From assembly GCA_021732995.1 (NCBI GenBank), contig JAKFWA010000100.1, forward strand, positions 1 through 42,890: a stretch of DNA of 42,890 nucleotides, in the 5' to 3' direction. Source of the DNA: Planctomycetaceae bacterium. Lineage in GTDB: Bacteria; Planctomycetota; Planctomycetia; Planctomycetales; Planctomycetaceae. Positions 18,653 through 27,912 of this stretch are shown one piece after another. The position numbers were made by a program, and so were the translations under genes. The number at the start of each line of letters is the position of its first letter. The stretch's first letter is position 1. Under the pieces are notes generated by a model, which did not search any database, was not told where the DNA came from, and worked only from the letters and a program-made list of their open reading frames with translations.

Positions 18653-20422
18653 GTGACATCACCTAAGGGACGTAGCCTGTTGAAGCCGCTTGTGGTGCTC
18701 AGCATTGTTGGTCCGCTGGCATTGGCGCTGTTGATCGCAACTGTCCAAAGCGTGCAGCAAACGTCCCTGCTGCGTGATCTGACGCTCGCGCATCTGCGTG
18801 AAGTTGCTGCTGCCGTTGTCGACTCAGACCTGCCTCGGGACTTCCGGGATATCGCCAAACGAACGCGTACGGAGATCTTCCTGCTGGACCAGGAAGGTCT
18901 TGTCATCGCAGACAGCACGGATCGGTTCGTCGGGAAGTCGGTTGCCACGGAGACCGACGTGTACCTGGCTCGGAACTACGACTCAGGCGCGGCTCATGTT
19001 CGGCGGGATGGAGTCGAGTACGGAGCGGTAACGCTGAAGATCGATGCCAACGGCGAGCCGCCGAATTACATGCGCGTGATGGAGTTGAACTTCGGCAGTA
19101 ACGACCACACCGGATCTGTGCCGGGGCGAATGGTCACCGCGGGCTGGTTTTGGTTCTGCGTGATCGGGGCGACCCTGCTGTTCTGGTTCGCCGCTCACCA
19201 GTTAGCTCGTCGCATCCGACGCCCTCTGCAACAGGTGACGAACGCTCTGGACCAGCTCGGTGCGCTGACGTGGGAAGGTAGCGTGGACGTCACGGGACGC
19301 GGTGAGATTGAGCAGCTCAGCGAAGCGTTCAATCGTGCCGCGGAATCAATTGCGGTCGAAGTGCAGAACCTGAAGCGCCAAAGCATTGATCTCGAACGGA
19401 CCGCCCACTTTCTGGAGACCGTGCTGGGCGCGATGGTCGAAGGCGTGATTGCCGTCGATCCGCGGCATTGCGTTATGTATGCCAATCAGGCCGCGGTGAA
19501 CCTGCTGGCTTCGCGCATCAAGCCCAGCGAACTGCCGGGTCGCCAGTTGCTCGAAATGGCCCGGCATCAAAGCATCGACCGGGCAGTGCGACGGGCGTTG
19601 GCTGGCGAAGACCGGGTGCGTCTGGAGTTCGAACTCCCTGCTTCGGGGCGGTTCATCAGCCTCCTGGCGACTCAACTGGTGGAAGGTTCCCACGCCGGCG
19701 CCGTGCTGGTGCTGCACGACGTTACGGATCTGCGACGCCTGGAACGCCTGCGCCGCGAGTTTGTTTCGAATGTTTCGCACGAACTCAAGACACCGCTCGC
19801 TGCGATTCAGGGTTATGTGGAAACGTTGCTCGACGGCGCGGTGGATGATCCCAACGTCAACCGCCGCTTCCTGACGGGAGTTGCGACGCAAGGCAATCGA
19901 CTGCACGCCATGATTCAGGACCTTCTGCAGCTAGGCCGCATCGAAGCTGGCAACGAAGCGTTCAACATCCAGGACGTGGGGATCAGCTCGATCATCAATT
20001 CGGTCGTCGAAGAGAATCTGCACGTGGCAGAGGCTAAAGGCTTGCGCTGCGAGGTCGAGGCACCTGCCAACGACATCATCGTGCGGGCCGACGCCAAAGC
20101 TCTACGCACGATTATCGAGAACCTGCTGACGAACGCGGTGAAATACACGGCTGCCGGAACCGTGCGCATCGCCTGGCGCGCTGAACGCAGGCAGTTGCGA
20201 ATTGATGTCAGCGATACCGGAGTCGGTATCGCCAGGGAACATCAACCGCGCATCTTTGAACGGTTCTATCGCGTTGACGAAGCCCGCTCGCGCGACGCGG
20301 GCGGAACCGGCCTGGGGCTGGCGATCGTCAAGCACCTCTGTCAGGTCTTCGGCGGCCGCGTGAATGTGCACAGCGAACTTGGCAAAGGCAGCACGTTCTC
20401 CGTGTTTCTGCCGATGGCGTGA
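18653..20422 (+). CDS. PhoR-like membrane sensor histidine kinase
   Basis: The 589-residue kinase starts at GTG 18653, with GGAG about nine bases upstream. Order: TM1 (about 12-30), an extracytoplasmic sensor segment (about 31-160) with the Cache/PAS-like string EIFLLDQEGLVIADSTDRFV, TM2 (about 164-184), HAMP (about 185-240), a PAS domain (about 255-350, LGAMVEGVIAVDPRHCVMYA), HisKA with phospho-His376 in SNVSHELKTPLAAIQ, and HATPase with NLLTNAVKY, DTGVGI, FERFYR and GGTGLGLAI. All catalytic boxes are intact. The architecture matches PhoR-type phosphate or stress sensors, but no pst/pho genes or adjacent regulator are present. The OmpR-type regulator at 11778 is a candidate partner. It ends one base from the convergent agmatinase-family gene. 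Confidence 0.95.
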   Translation: MTSPKGRSLLKPLVVLSIVGPLALALLIATVQSVQQTSLLRDLTLAHLREVAAAVVDSDLPRDFRDIAKRTRTEIFLLDQEGLVIADSTDRFVGKSVATETDVYLARNYDSGAAHVRRDGVEYGAVTLKIDANGEPPNYMRVMELNFGSNDHTGSVPGRMVTAGWFWFCVIGATLLFWFAAHQLARRIRRPLQQVTNALDQLGALTWEGSVDVTGRGEIEQLSEAFNRAAESIAVEVQNLKRQSIDLERTAHFLETVLGAMVEGVIAVDPRHCVMYANQAAVNLLASRIKPSELPGRQLLEMARHQSIDRAVRRALAGEDRVRLEFELPASGRFISLLATQLVEGSHAGAVLVLHDVTDLRRLERLRREFVSNVSHELKTPLAAIQGYVETLLDGAVDDPNVNRRFLTGVATQGNRLHAMIQDLLQLGRIEAGNEAFNIQDVGISSIINSVVEENLHVAEAKGLRCEVEAPANDIIVRADAKALRTIIENLLTNAVKYTAAGTVRIAWRAERRQLRIDVSDTGVGIAREHQPRIFERFYRVDEARSRDAGGTGLGLAIVKHLCQVFGGRVNVHSELGKGSTFSVFLPMA

Positions 20423-20423
20423 G

Positions 20424-21353
20424 TTACGACTGCTTGCCAAGTGCCATCAACGAGAGAAACTCGAACGCCAGATTCGCGGCGAGGATCGATGTGATCTGCG
20501 CAGCATCAAACGGCGGCGACACTTCGACGATGTCTCCACCGACAATGTTGAGTCCTCGCAGTCCGCGGACCAGTTGCAGCATCTGATGGCTCGTGAAACC
20601 GCCGACCTCAGGAGTCCCCGTCCCCGGCGCGAAGGCCGGATCGACCGAATCAATGTCGAGCGTGATATACGCCGCGCGCGTGCCCACCCGCTGACGGATT
20701 TCGTTGACCACTGTCTGTGCGCCGCTGTTAAGTGCTTCATCAATCGTGATGAGCCGGGCTCCGAGTTGTTTCGCATCCAGGTAGTCCTGAGGCCCTGCCG
20801 TCGGTCCACGGATGCCGATCTGGAGATAGGCATTGGTATCGATGAGTCCCTCTTCAATCGCACGTCGAAACGGTGTGCCGTGGCTGTAGCGATGAGACTT
20901 GTATTCCTCATCCCATGTGTCGGGATGGGCGTCGAAATGAATCACAGCCAACGGGCCATGTTTCTTCGCGTGGGCTCGCAGCAACGGCAGGCTGATGGAG
21001 TGCTCGCCGCCCAGAGTGACCAGGCGGCAGTTCTGTTTCAGAATCTGGCTGGCTTCGGTTTCGATCGCAGCATGGGTGGCCATGATGTCAACGGGCACGA
21101 CATCGACATCGCCGTAGTCGATCACTTTGAGTTTCTCAAACGGCGCCACCTGCAGCGCGTTGTTGTAGCCCCAAAGCAGCAGCGACTGCTCGCGAATGCC
21201 TCGAGGGCCAAACCGCGTGCCACTGCGATACGACACCGAACCGTCATAAGGCACGCCCAGAATCGCGACGTCTGCACCAGTTGCGTCCCGCGTATGTGGC
21301 TGATGTCCGAACGTTGCGATGCCTTGATACGGTTGAAATGAGAAGCTGCTCAC
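20424..21353 (-). CDS. speB: Agmatinase / ureohydrolase family enzyme
   Basis: Ureohydrolases use two Mn(II) ions to split guanidino compounds; agmatinase yields putrescine and urea. All six metal ligands can be placed: His118 in GGEHS, Asp141, His143 and Asp145 in HFDAHPDT, and Asp233 and Asp235 in TLDIDSVDPAFAPGTGTPE. The N-terminal pattern SYRSGTRFGPRGIR and the C-terminal EVSPPFD fit the agmatinase group, and 309 residues is the usual length. Agmatine as the exact substrate is inference: guanidinobutyrase and related enzymes share these motifs. The start is GTG 21353, supported by GAGGAGA seven bases upstream. The stop lies one base from the stop of the convergent sensor kinase, with no room for a terminator between them. 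No other polyamine gene is nearby. Confidence 0.9.
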   Translation of the reverse strand: MSSFSFQPYQGIATFGHQPHTRDATGADVAILGVPYDGSVSYRSGTRFGPRGIREQSLLLWGYNNALQVAPFEKLKVIDYGDVDVVPVDIMATHAAIETEASQILKQNCRLVTLGGEHSISLPLLRAHAKKHGPLAVIHFDAHPDTWDEEYKSHRYSHGTPFRRAIEEGLIDTNAYLQIGIRGPTAGPQDYLDAKQLGARLITIDEALNSGAQTVVNEIRQRVGTRAAYITLDIDSVDPAFAPGTGTPEVGGFTSHQMLQLVRGLRGLNIVGGDIVEVSPPFDAAQITSILAANLAFEFLSLMALGKQS

Positions 21354-21360
21354 TCTTATG

Positions 21361-21367
21361 TCTCCTC
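21361..21367 (-). promoter_or_regulatory. Ribosome binding site supporting a GTG start of speB
   Basis: GAGGAGA on the minus strand is seven bases before GTG 21353, a near-ideal site, which makes the GTG start secure. Confidence 0.75.
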
Positions 21368-21554
21368 AGCGGTGGTGTCCGACAGCACTTCTGTATGTGT
21401 TACGTCGAAGGCGCGTCGCGGAGATGATTCAGGTACGGTTGCGGCCAGAATCAGCTCGACGATTGTCCGAGAGTCTGGTCGCTCGCCGGCATCCGCCCAA
21501 GATCAAACCGTCCGCACGACAAGTCTCCTGTCCGTTCCCTCTGGAGTCCGCACG

Positions 21555-23294
21555 ATGACGAGACGTTCCCTTCGGACTCTGTGCTTGTTAGGAGCCAGTA
21601 TGCTGCCGCAGCTTGTGCCGATCATCACTCCGGAGCCGGGACTGTGTGGCGACTACGATCGCACGGTGGGTAAGCCGCATCAAAGCCGGTCGGTGGTGGT
21701 CGCTCGCAAAGGGATGGTAGCCACAAGTCATCCGCTGGCGGCTCAAGTGGGCATCGACATCCTGAAAGCCGGAGGCAACGCCGCCGACGCCGCGATTGCC
21801 ACGAACGCGATGATGGGTCTCGTCGAACCGATGAGCTGCGGTATCGGCGGTGATCTGTTCGTGATCTATTGGGACGCCAAGACTCAGAAACTGTACGGAC
21901 TCAACGCCAGCGGCCGCAGTCCGTATGCCCTCAATCGCGAAGTCTTCAGGTCGAAAGGCATGACCGAGATTCCATCCTACGGTCCGCTGAGTTGGTCAGT
22001 TCCCGGTTGCGTCGATGGTTGGGACGAACTACGCCGCCGCTTTGGAACCATGCCTCTGGATCACCTGCTGAAGCCATCGATTGGGTACGCTGAAGAAGGC
22101 TTCGCGGTTCCGGAAGTCATCGCGAGCTACTGGAAAGGTTCCGCGAAGAGCCTCAGCGAATGGCCAGATTCTGCGAAGACGTATCTTCCGGGCGGCAAGC
22201 ATCCCACGGTCGGTCAGGTCTTCAAGAATCCGTGGCTGGCGAAGTCGTATCAGGCGATTGCCAAAGGCGGTCGCGATGCGTTCTATCGTGGAGACATCGC
22301 GCGGCAGATCGTGGCGTTCAGCGAGAAGCACGGCGGCTATTTCGCTATGAAAGATTTTGAGGACCACACATCGGAGTGGGTAGAACCGGTCTCGACGAAC
22401 TACCGCGGCTATGATGTCTGGGAACTGCCGCCGAACGGTCAGGGGATCGCGGCTCTGCAGATGCTGAACGTGCTGGAAAAGTATGATTTGAAATCGCTCG
22501 GGCATAACTCGGCGGAAACGCTGCATTTGCTGGTCGAATCCAAGAAGCTCGCGTTCGCCGATCGATCGAAGTTTTACGCCGATCCTGCCTTCAACAAGTT
22601 GCCGGTCAAAGAGTTGATTTCAAAGGAATACGCTGACCGGCAGCGGCAGCGCATCAAGCTCGATCAGGCCGCGAAGGATGTGCCGCCCGGTGACCCGAAG
22701 CTTGGCCACGGTGACACGATCTATCTGACAGTGGTCGATGAGAACCGCAACTGCTGCTCGTTGATTCAAAGCATCTATTACGGCTTCGGCTCACAGGTGG
22801 TGCCGGGCGACGTCGGGTTCGCGATGCAGAACCGCGGGCAACTCTTCGCCCTGGACGATCAGCATCTGAACCGTCTTGAACCGCACAAGCGACCGTTCCA
22901 CACGATCATTCCGGCGTTCGTCACGAAGGACGGCAAGCCTTACTTCTGTTTCGGAGTCATGGGTGGCGACATGCAGCCTCAGGGGCACGTGCAGATTCTG
23001 GTCAACATGATCGACTTCGGCATGAACGTGCAGGCTGCGGGAGATGCCGCGCGATTCAGCCACTACGGATCACAGAGTCCCACCGGCGATCCGCTGGATC
23101 CGGACGGCGGGACAGTCGGAATTGAATCGGGCGTCAGTCCCGAAGCCGCGCGTGGACTGCAGCAGCGCGGCCACAAGCTGGTCCGTTCGCCGGGAGGCTA
23201 CGGCGGCTATCAGGGCATTTTGATTGATTCGGAGAACGGCACTCTGCACGGAGCGACGGAACCTCGGAAGGACGGCGCAGCCTTGGGCTACTAG
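21555..23294 (+). CDS. ggt: Gamma-glutamyltransferase, secreted
   Basis: The 579-residue protein belongs to the Ntn-hydrolase family that cleaves gamma-glutamyl bonds (glutathione and related peptides) in the periplasm, after self-cleavage at a threonine. I start it at ATG 21555, with GGAG eight bases upstream and a signal peptide directly after it (basic MTRRS, then LCLLGASMLPQL); the frame is open upstream to 21372, but that extension looks non-coding. The large-subunit signature is present (ILKAGGNAADAAIATNAMMG; EPMSCGIGGDLF). The predicted nucleophile is Thr388 in GHGDTIYLTVVDE, at nearly the same position as Thr391 of E. coli. The stretch after it (NRNCCSLIQS) departs from the common SVT-type sequence, so acceptor preference may differ. 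The LptF/G gene follows 134 bases later. Confidence 0.92.
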   Translation: MTRRSLRTLCLLGASMLPQLVPIITPEPGLCGDYDRTVGKPHQSRSVVVARKGMVATSHPLAAQVGIDILKAGGNAADAAIATNAMMGLVEPMSCGIGGDLFVIYWDAKTQKLYGLNASGRSPYALNREVFRSKGMTEIPSYGPLSWSVPGCVDGWDELRRRFGTMPLDHLLKPSIGYAEEGFAVPEVIASYWKGSAKSLSEWPDSAKTYLPGGKHPTVGQVFKNPWLAKSYQAIAKGGRDAFYRGDIARQIVAFSEKHGGYFAMKDFEDHTSEWVEPVSTNYRGYDVWELPPNGQGIAALQMLNVLEKYDLKSLGHNSAETLHLLVESKKLAFADRSKFYADPAFNKLPVKELISKEYADRQRQRIKLDQAAKDVPPGDPKLGHGDTIYLTVVDENRNCCSLIQSIYYGFGSQVVPGDVGFAMQNRGQLFALDDQHLNRLEPHKRPFHTIIPAFVTKDGKPYFCFGVMGGDMQPQGHVQILVNMIDFGMNVQAAGDAARFSHYGSQSPTGDPLDPDGGTVGIESGVSPEAARGLQQRGHKLVRSPGGYGGYQGILIDSENGTLHGATEPRKDGAALGY

Positions 23295-23428
23295 CCCGCG
23301 CGCAGCAGCGGGAATTCCTGCGGTTCGAGAACTCGCCTTGACCTCGCAAAAAAGATTGTCGTACGACGACTCTTTGCCGCCGCATTTCGCGGCCGTTTGT
23401 CAGTCAACGTCTCGCCACCGCCGGTCCG

Positions 23429-24616
23429 ATGCATCTACTTCAACGATATATCCTGAAGGAGCTTGTGCGAGTCCTCGTACTCGTGCTGTCGTTGCTGACG
23501 GTGCTGCTGGTGTTCGTGGGCGTGTTTCGTGAAGCGACGGCCAGCGGGCTGGGTCTGGCGGAAACGCTGTCAATCATTCCGTACATCGTGCCCAGCATGC
23601 TGCCGTACACGATTCCGTCGACGATGTTGTTGACGGTGTGCATGGTCTATGGCCGGCTGGGTGCCGACTACGAGATTACCGCCGCGAAAGCCTCTGGGAT
23701 CAGCGTGATCTCACTGCTGATGCCGGCTTTCGTGCTCAGCGGCGTTCTGAGCGTGTCCACTCTGCTGCTGTGCGATCAGGTCATCCCCTGGTCGGTGGCG
23801 AAGATTCAACGCGTGATTTCACTCGCGATGGAAGACATCTTCCTCGACATGCTGGCTTCGCAAAGTGCTGTCAAAGATCGCGAGCGTGGGATGGCGATTT
23901 CGGCGGTACGAGTCGATAAAGCCGAGCATCGGCTCGTGAAGCCGAATATCCGGTATTCGCCTTCGGGGAAGGAACCGGTGGTCGTGCAGGCTGATGAAGC
24001 CACGGTGCGGATTGATGTCGACCAGCAGACCGCCATCATTCATTTCAAACAGGCGTGGATTGACGCTCCGGGCGGTGTGACGCTGAAACTGGACGATCAG
24101 GAGTTCGCCTTCCCGATGGCGGGACTACGCAAGAATGAGGTGCGGTCGCGCAATCTCAATTTGAACGCGATTCAGCGGCAGTTGGTGGAGCTCAAGGAGC
24201 AGTCGCAGGCCGCAGAGGAACAGCGGGCGATCTCTACCGCGTTCACGCTGGCGCTGGGCCACTTCAATGAGTTCACCGAGGTGCCGTTTCAGCACTATCA
24301 CGAGCGGCTGCGAATGAACGTCATTATGACCAACAAGCACCGCACTGAAGTGCAGAATCGTTTTGCTTTGTCGTGCAGTTGTATCTTCTTCGCGTTGCTG
24401 GGCAGTCCGTTTGCCGTGCTGCAGGCTCGCAGTCAGTTCCTGACGAACTTCTTCTTGTGCTTCTTGCCCATCCTGCTGGTGTACTACCCGGTGGTCTTGC
24501 TGATGATGAACCTGTCCATCACGGGCAAGGTGAATCCCGCGATTGCGATGTGGTTGGGGAATTTCTTGCTGTTTATCGGTGCCAGCGTTGTGTTAAAGAA
24601 GGCGATCCAACATTAG
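23429..24616 (+). CDS. LptF/LptG (YjgP/YjgQ) family LPS export permease
   Basis: The 395-residue membrane protein has the layout of LptF/LptG, the permease half of the ABC system that extracts LPS from the inner membrane: an N-terminal MHLLQRYILKELVRVL amphipathic start, three helices (about 12-33, 50-75, 95-118), a periplasmic beta-jellyroll region (about 125-300) and three C-terminal helices (about 310-390) with RFALSCSCIFFALLGSPFAV. I cannot decide between LptF and LptG. Only one such gene is seen here; LptB and the second permease must lie elsewhere. No clear ribosome site precedes ATG 23429. Same-strand neighbours include KdsD and a giant OstA-like protein about 5-6 kb downstream, which supports an envelope role. 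Confidence 0.9.
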   Translation: MHLLQRYILKELVRVLVLVLSLLTVLLVFVGVFREATASGLGLAETLSIIPYIVPSMLPYTIPSTMLLTVCMVYGRLGADYEITAAKASGISVISLLMPAFVLSGVLSVSTLLLCDQVIPWSVAKIQRVISLAMEDIFLDMLASQSAVKDRERGMAISAVRVDKAEHRLVKPNIRYSPSGKEPVVVQADEATVRIDVDQQTAIIHFKQAWIDAPGGVTLKLDDQEFAFPMAGLRKNEVRSRNLNLNAIQRQLVELKEQSQAAEEQRAISTAFTLALGHFNEFTEVPFQHYHERLRMNVIMTNKHRTEVQNRFALSCSCIFFALLGSPFAVLQARSQFLTNFFLCFLPILLVYYPVVLLMMNLSITGKVNPAIAMWLGNFLLFIGASVVLKKAIQH

Positions 24617-24685
24617 GTTGGAGCAGTCGTTGTCAGCGGCCCTGACGATGAGGCGTGCGCCTTTGAATCTCCCCGGAAGCACATC

Positions 24686-26311
24686 ATGGCTGAAGTGTCG
24701 ACGCAGTGCCCGCACTGCGAAAAGGTGATGAAGCTCAAGTCATCCGCAATGCTGGGCAAGAAAGTTGCGTGCCCGAAATGCGGCGAGTCTTTCACCATTA
24801 AGCGCTACAAAGAGCCTGAAGAAGTCGAAGAATACGACGACGCAGAAGAAGACTACGGCGAGCCTGCCGAAGACTACGAGGACTATGAAGAGGACGCTCC
24901 GCGCCGCCGTTCGGCCAGTTCCTCATCGCGCCGCTCCAAGGGTAAGACGGCAAAGAAAAGTCGCGGGACGCCCACTTGGATCGCGCCGTTAATGATCGGC
25001 ATTGTGGTTGTGCTGGGACTGGGCGGGGTCATCGCCGGTGGCGTTTACATCATTCCGAAGCTCAGCTTTGGCAGCAACATCGTCAACATGGCGTACCTGC
25101 CGGCAGAAACTGAGATGGTGATTCACGTGCGTCCGCAAGAGATCTGGAACGCCGCACTGCTGGCTCCCATTCGAGATAACCCACAGCTCAAGCAACTCGT
25201 CGCGCAGCAGGCCGCGAATGGAATGCAGATTGAGGCTACCGATATTCAAAGCTTGACGATGGGATTCACCGGCATTGCCGAGAAGCGGCGCGTCAATCCC
25301 TTCGGGGGTGGCTTAGGTCCTGTTGTTCGCCCATCCAACGAGAAGTTCGTCGGTGTCATGCGGCTGTCGAAAGACGTTACGGAGGACCTGCTACAGAAGA
25401 TTCCCGGCAGTTCCAAAGAGGCTCATAACGGCCAGTCCGTCTACACCAGCGCGCAGCGCGGAAGGTCCGTCGGGATGTGGCTGGCGGCACCGCGCGCGAT
25501 GGTGTTTGGCGACGCAGCAGAGGTCAAAAAGGCAATTGATCGGGGAGCGACCGAGCCGCGGTTGAAACGTTTTGACTTTGCCAACGCGAAACAACATTTC
25601 TTCATCGCTCTCGCGCCGGAAAACCCGGTGTCCTCGGGGAACGTACCGGCGGTTGGCACGCCCGATCAGAAGTTGACGGCGTCGCTCGACAAGAACGCGA
25701 AAGGCTTTTGCTTCGGGATGTCGGTGACATCAGATATTGCCATGCAGGTCCAGGTGCCCTGCTTTGATTCCGCTGGCGCCAAGGCGCTGCACACCGACAT
25801 TGAAGCCATTCTGACAGATGCCAAGAGCAAGATGGGCAGCCAACCCGCGCCGCCCATTCCGCTGCTCCAAAGCCTGATGGACGTCGGCAAGGAAACCATG
25901 AATTCCATGGCGGCAACTCAGAGCGGTTCGATGGTCACCGTGAATGGTCGAGTTCCCGCCAAGCTGGGTGACGTCATCAAAGAGGGCATGGCGAATCCCA
26001 TGTTCCAGGGAATGATGGGTGCAGCGGCAGCGGCCAACCCGGCTCCGACGATTCCGCAGACAACGCCCGGACTGATTCCACCGCAGGCGGGTGCCCCGGT
26101 ACGTCTGCAGTTCAACACGGCGGGAGTGCAGGGCTCGAATCACCAGCAGATCGCGATGGAAGTCCTCAACCGAGTGAACCCTCGCCCGACCGACATCAAG
26201 GTCTATCAAGTCGGTGGCCCGAACGTGCTGTTCGTCGAAGTTCCCGCCGGCAGCAACGTAGACGCCATCAAACAGGAGATGCAGAAATCCGGTTTCCAGC
26301 CCCTGCCTTGA
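24686..26311 (+). CDS. Zinc-ribbon, single-pass membrane protein of unknown function
   Basis: The 541-residue protein starts with a four-cysteine zinc ribbon (C8, C11, C29, C32), followed by a highly acidic E/D/Y run (about 43-70), a basic S/R/K patch (about 73-93) and one transmembrane helix (about 98-122). The remaining 420 residues form a non-cytoplasmic domain of mixed alpha/beta character with strings such as NMAYLPAETEMVIHVRPQEI that I cannot assign to a named family. A late P/A/G-rich hinge (about 440-475) precedes a small C-terminal domain (about 478-541). The domain order (ribbon, charged linker, helix, extracytoplasmic domain) parallels the HEAT-repeat protein at 13521. ATG 24686 follows GGAAG. 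It lies 69 bases after the LptF/G gene and may be cotranscribed. Function unknown. Confidence 0.85.
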   Translation: MAEVSTQCPHCEKVMKLKSSAMLGKKVACPKCGESFTIKRYKEPEEVEEYDDAEEDYGEPAEDYEDYEEDAPRRRSASSSSRRSKGKTAKKSRGTPTWIAPLMIGIVVVLGLGGVIAGGVYIIPKLSFGSNIVNMAYLPAETEMVIHVRPQEIWNAALLAPIRDNPQLKQLVAQQAANGMQIEATDIQSLTMGFTGIAEKRRVNPFGGGLGPVVRPSNEKFVGVMRLSKDVTEDLLQKIPGSSKEAHNGQSVYTSAQRGRSVGMWLAAPRAMVFGDAAEVKKAIDRGATEPRLKRFDFANAKQHFFIALAPENPVSSGNVPAVGTPDQKLTASLDKNAKGFCFGMSVTSDIAMQVQVPCFDSAGAKALHTDIEAILTDAKSKMGSQPAPPIPLLQSLMDVGKETMNSMAATQSGSMVTVNGRVPAKLGDVIKEGMANPMFQGMMGAAAAANPAPTIPQTTPGLIPPQAGAPVRLQFNTAGVQGSNHQQIAMEVLNRVNPRPTDIKVYQVGGPNVLFVEVPAGSNVDAIKQEMQKSGFQPLP

Positions 26312-26618
26312 GGCAAGCAACACTTGGAATCAGCGATTAGAACGCCTGTTCTATCCATGAGTCGCATGGTGGTGGCGCGGTCAAATCGGTCTTACCTTAG
26401 TCGCCAAATTGAGCGATGATTCGCCGTGGGCCTGGAGCCGACGTCGGCATCAATTCTTGCCAGTATTGATGCGTATGCTTCGACAGAAAGCATCGTCCAA
26501 CGTTCTGCGACGGCTTGCGCCGCTCGTTAGGCTGGCCCGCAACGAGATTGACCGAGGTTCGCGCTCGATGTCCTCAGGCAGAACCGTTCTTCAAGGATGA
26601 AGGATTCAGGACGCAGGC
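26312..26618 (+). other. Spacer upstream of the methyltransferase gene
   Basis: The 307 bases hold no supported gene. A perfect 12-bp palindrome GCCGACGTCGGC lies at 26437-26448, and AGGACGCAGG just before ATG 26619 can act as ribosome site. No terminator is visible after the preceding gene. Confidence 0.4.
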
Positions 26619-27875
26619 ATGGAAGAAACCACTTTTAGCCAGCCCGAGATCGTCGACATCGCGTGTCGTTCCTGCGGAAACAGCAGCCTCCACAAGGTGC
26701 TCTCGCTGGGCAACGCCCCCGCTGTCAACACCCTGTTAAATCAAGCTCAAGTGCGGCAATCAGAACCCACCTGGCCGCTGGACCTGATGTGGTGCTCCGA
26801 ATGCTCGCTGGTGCAGATCATCGACGCATTGCCGGCCGATACAGCGTGCCGCGATGTCGCCTACTTCGCTTCCTTCTCGGAAACACTGGTCCGGCACGCT
26901 CAAGAAATCGCCGCGGACTTGACGGGCGCGTTGAAGCTGAATTCACAGAGCCTCGTCATCGAAATCGGTAGCAACGATGGCTACCTGTTGCAGTGGTACC
27001 AGCGGGCTGGCGTACCGGTCCTGGGCATTGAATCTGCCAAGAACATCGCTCGCATGGCCGAAGTCCAGAAGGGCATTCCGACGATCACGGAATCCTTCGC
27101 AGTCGCCCTGGCCAGACGCCTGAAGAAAGAGAACCGGCAGGCGGATGTGGTGCACATCAACAACGTGCTGACTCGCGAAGCCAACCTGAACGAAGTCGCT
27201 GCCGGTTTGAAACTGTTGATCAAGCCCGATGGCGTCGTTATCGCCGAGGTCCCCTACCTGAAGGACCTGATTGATCGCTTCGAGTTCGACACCATCAATC
27301 ACGGCACTCTGAACTACTTTTCGTTGACGGCGCTAGACCGTCTGTTCCGCCGGCACGGCTTGATGGTCTCCGAAGTTGAGACGTTGAGCATTCATGGCGG
27401 GTCGCTAAGGCTCTATGTGCGTCATCTCGCGAGTGGCCGTCCTGCGATGTCGGTGGTACGCATGCTGGCCCATGAAGACGAATGGGCCTACCGCGCTGCG
27501 TATTACCGAGAATTCGGTCAGCGAGTGGAACACGTGCGCGCCGATCTGGTGACCATGCTGACGAAGCTGAAAGCTCAGCGGAAACGTATCGCCGTGTACG
27601 GGGCATCGGCCAAAGGCAGCGCCCTGCTGAACTACCTGGGCATCGGCCCCGAAACGCTCGACTATGTGGTTGATCGCAACACCCTGAAGCACGGTCAGTT
27701 CATTCCGGGAACTCACCTGAAGATCTGCAGCCCGGATCACCTGCTGAAGGACAAGCCGGATTACTGTCTGCTGCTCAGCTGGTTCGCCGCAGACGAGATC
27801 CTCGCGCAACAGCAGACCTACCGCGAGCAAGGTGGCAAGTTCATCATTCCGATGCCGAACATCCGAGTTGCCTGA
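26619..27875 (+). CDS. C-methyltransferase-fold protein with altered catalytic residues
   Basis: The 418-residue product has the three-part layout of sugar C-3 methyltransferases such as TylC3 and TcaB9: an N-terminal zinc-binding domain with C16, C19, C59 and C62, a Rossmann SAM-binding domain with EIGSNDGYLLQW (115-126), and a C-terminal domain with IAVYGASAKGSALLNYLG. However, the catalytic motifs differ. Where the family usually has NVLAH, this protein has NVLTR (Arg186), and where the family has YHEH before the SYFS segment it has NHGT (227-230). The SAM site looks intact, so it may methylate another substrate or act as a binding protein. Family homologues modify deoxysugars of surface glycans; the LPS-type genes around it fit that only loosely. 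Confidence 0.85.
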   Translation: MEETTFSQPEIVDIACRSCGNSSLHKVLSLGNAPAVNTLLNQAQVRQSEPTWPLDLMWCSECSLVQIIDALPADTACRDVAYFASFSETLVRHAQEIAADLTGALKLNSQSLVIEIGSNDGYLLQWYQRAGVPVLGIESAKNIARMAEVQKGIPTITESFAVALARRLKKENRQADVVHINNVLTREANLNEVAAGLKLLIKPDGVVIAEVPYLKDLIDRFEFDTINHGTLNYFSLTALDRLFRRHGLMVSEVETLSIHGGSLRLYVRHLASGRPAMSVVRMLAHEDEWAYRAAYYREFGQRVEHVRADLVTMLTKLKAQRKRIAVYGASAKGSALLNYLGIGPETLDYVVDRNTLKHGQFIPGTHLKICSPDHLLKDKPDYCLLLSWFAADEILAQQQTYREQGGKFIIPMPNIRVA

Positions 27876-27912
27876 TACGAGGAATTTTGCCTAATGACTT
27901 CGCCTCAGGGGC

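Noticed and set aside
20364-21341. Plus-strand open frame overlapping the kinase end and opposite speB
   Set aside because: All six metal ligands of the ureohydrolase are on the minus strand with a strong ribosome site; the plus frame has no motif.
26437-26448. 12-bp palindrome GCCGACGTCGGC
   Set aside because: A single short GC-rich palindrome of this size is expected by chance in a window this long; no repeat or context supports a site.
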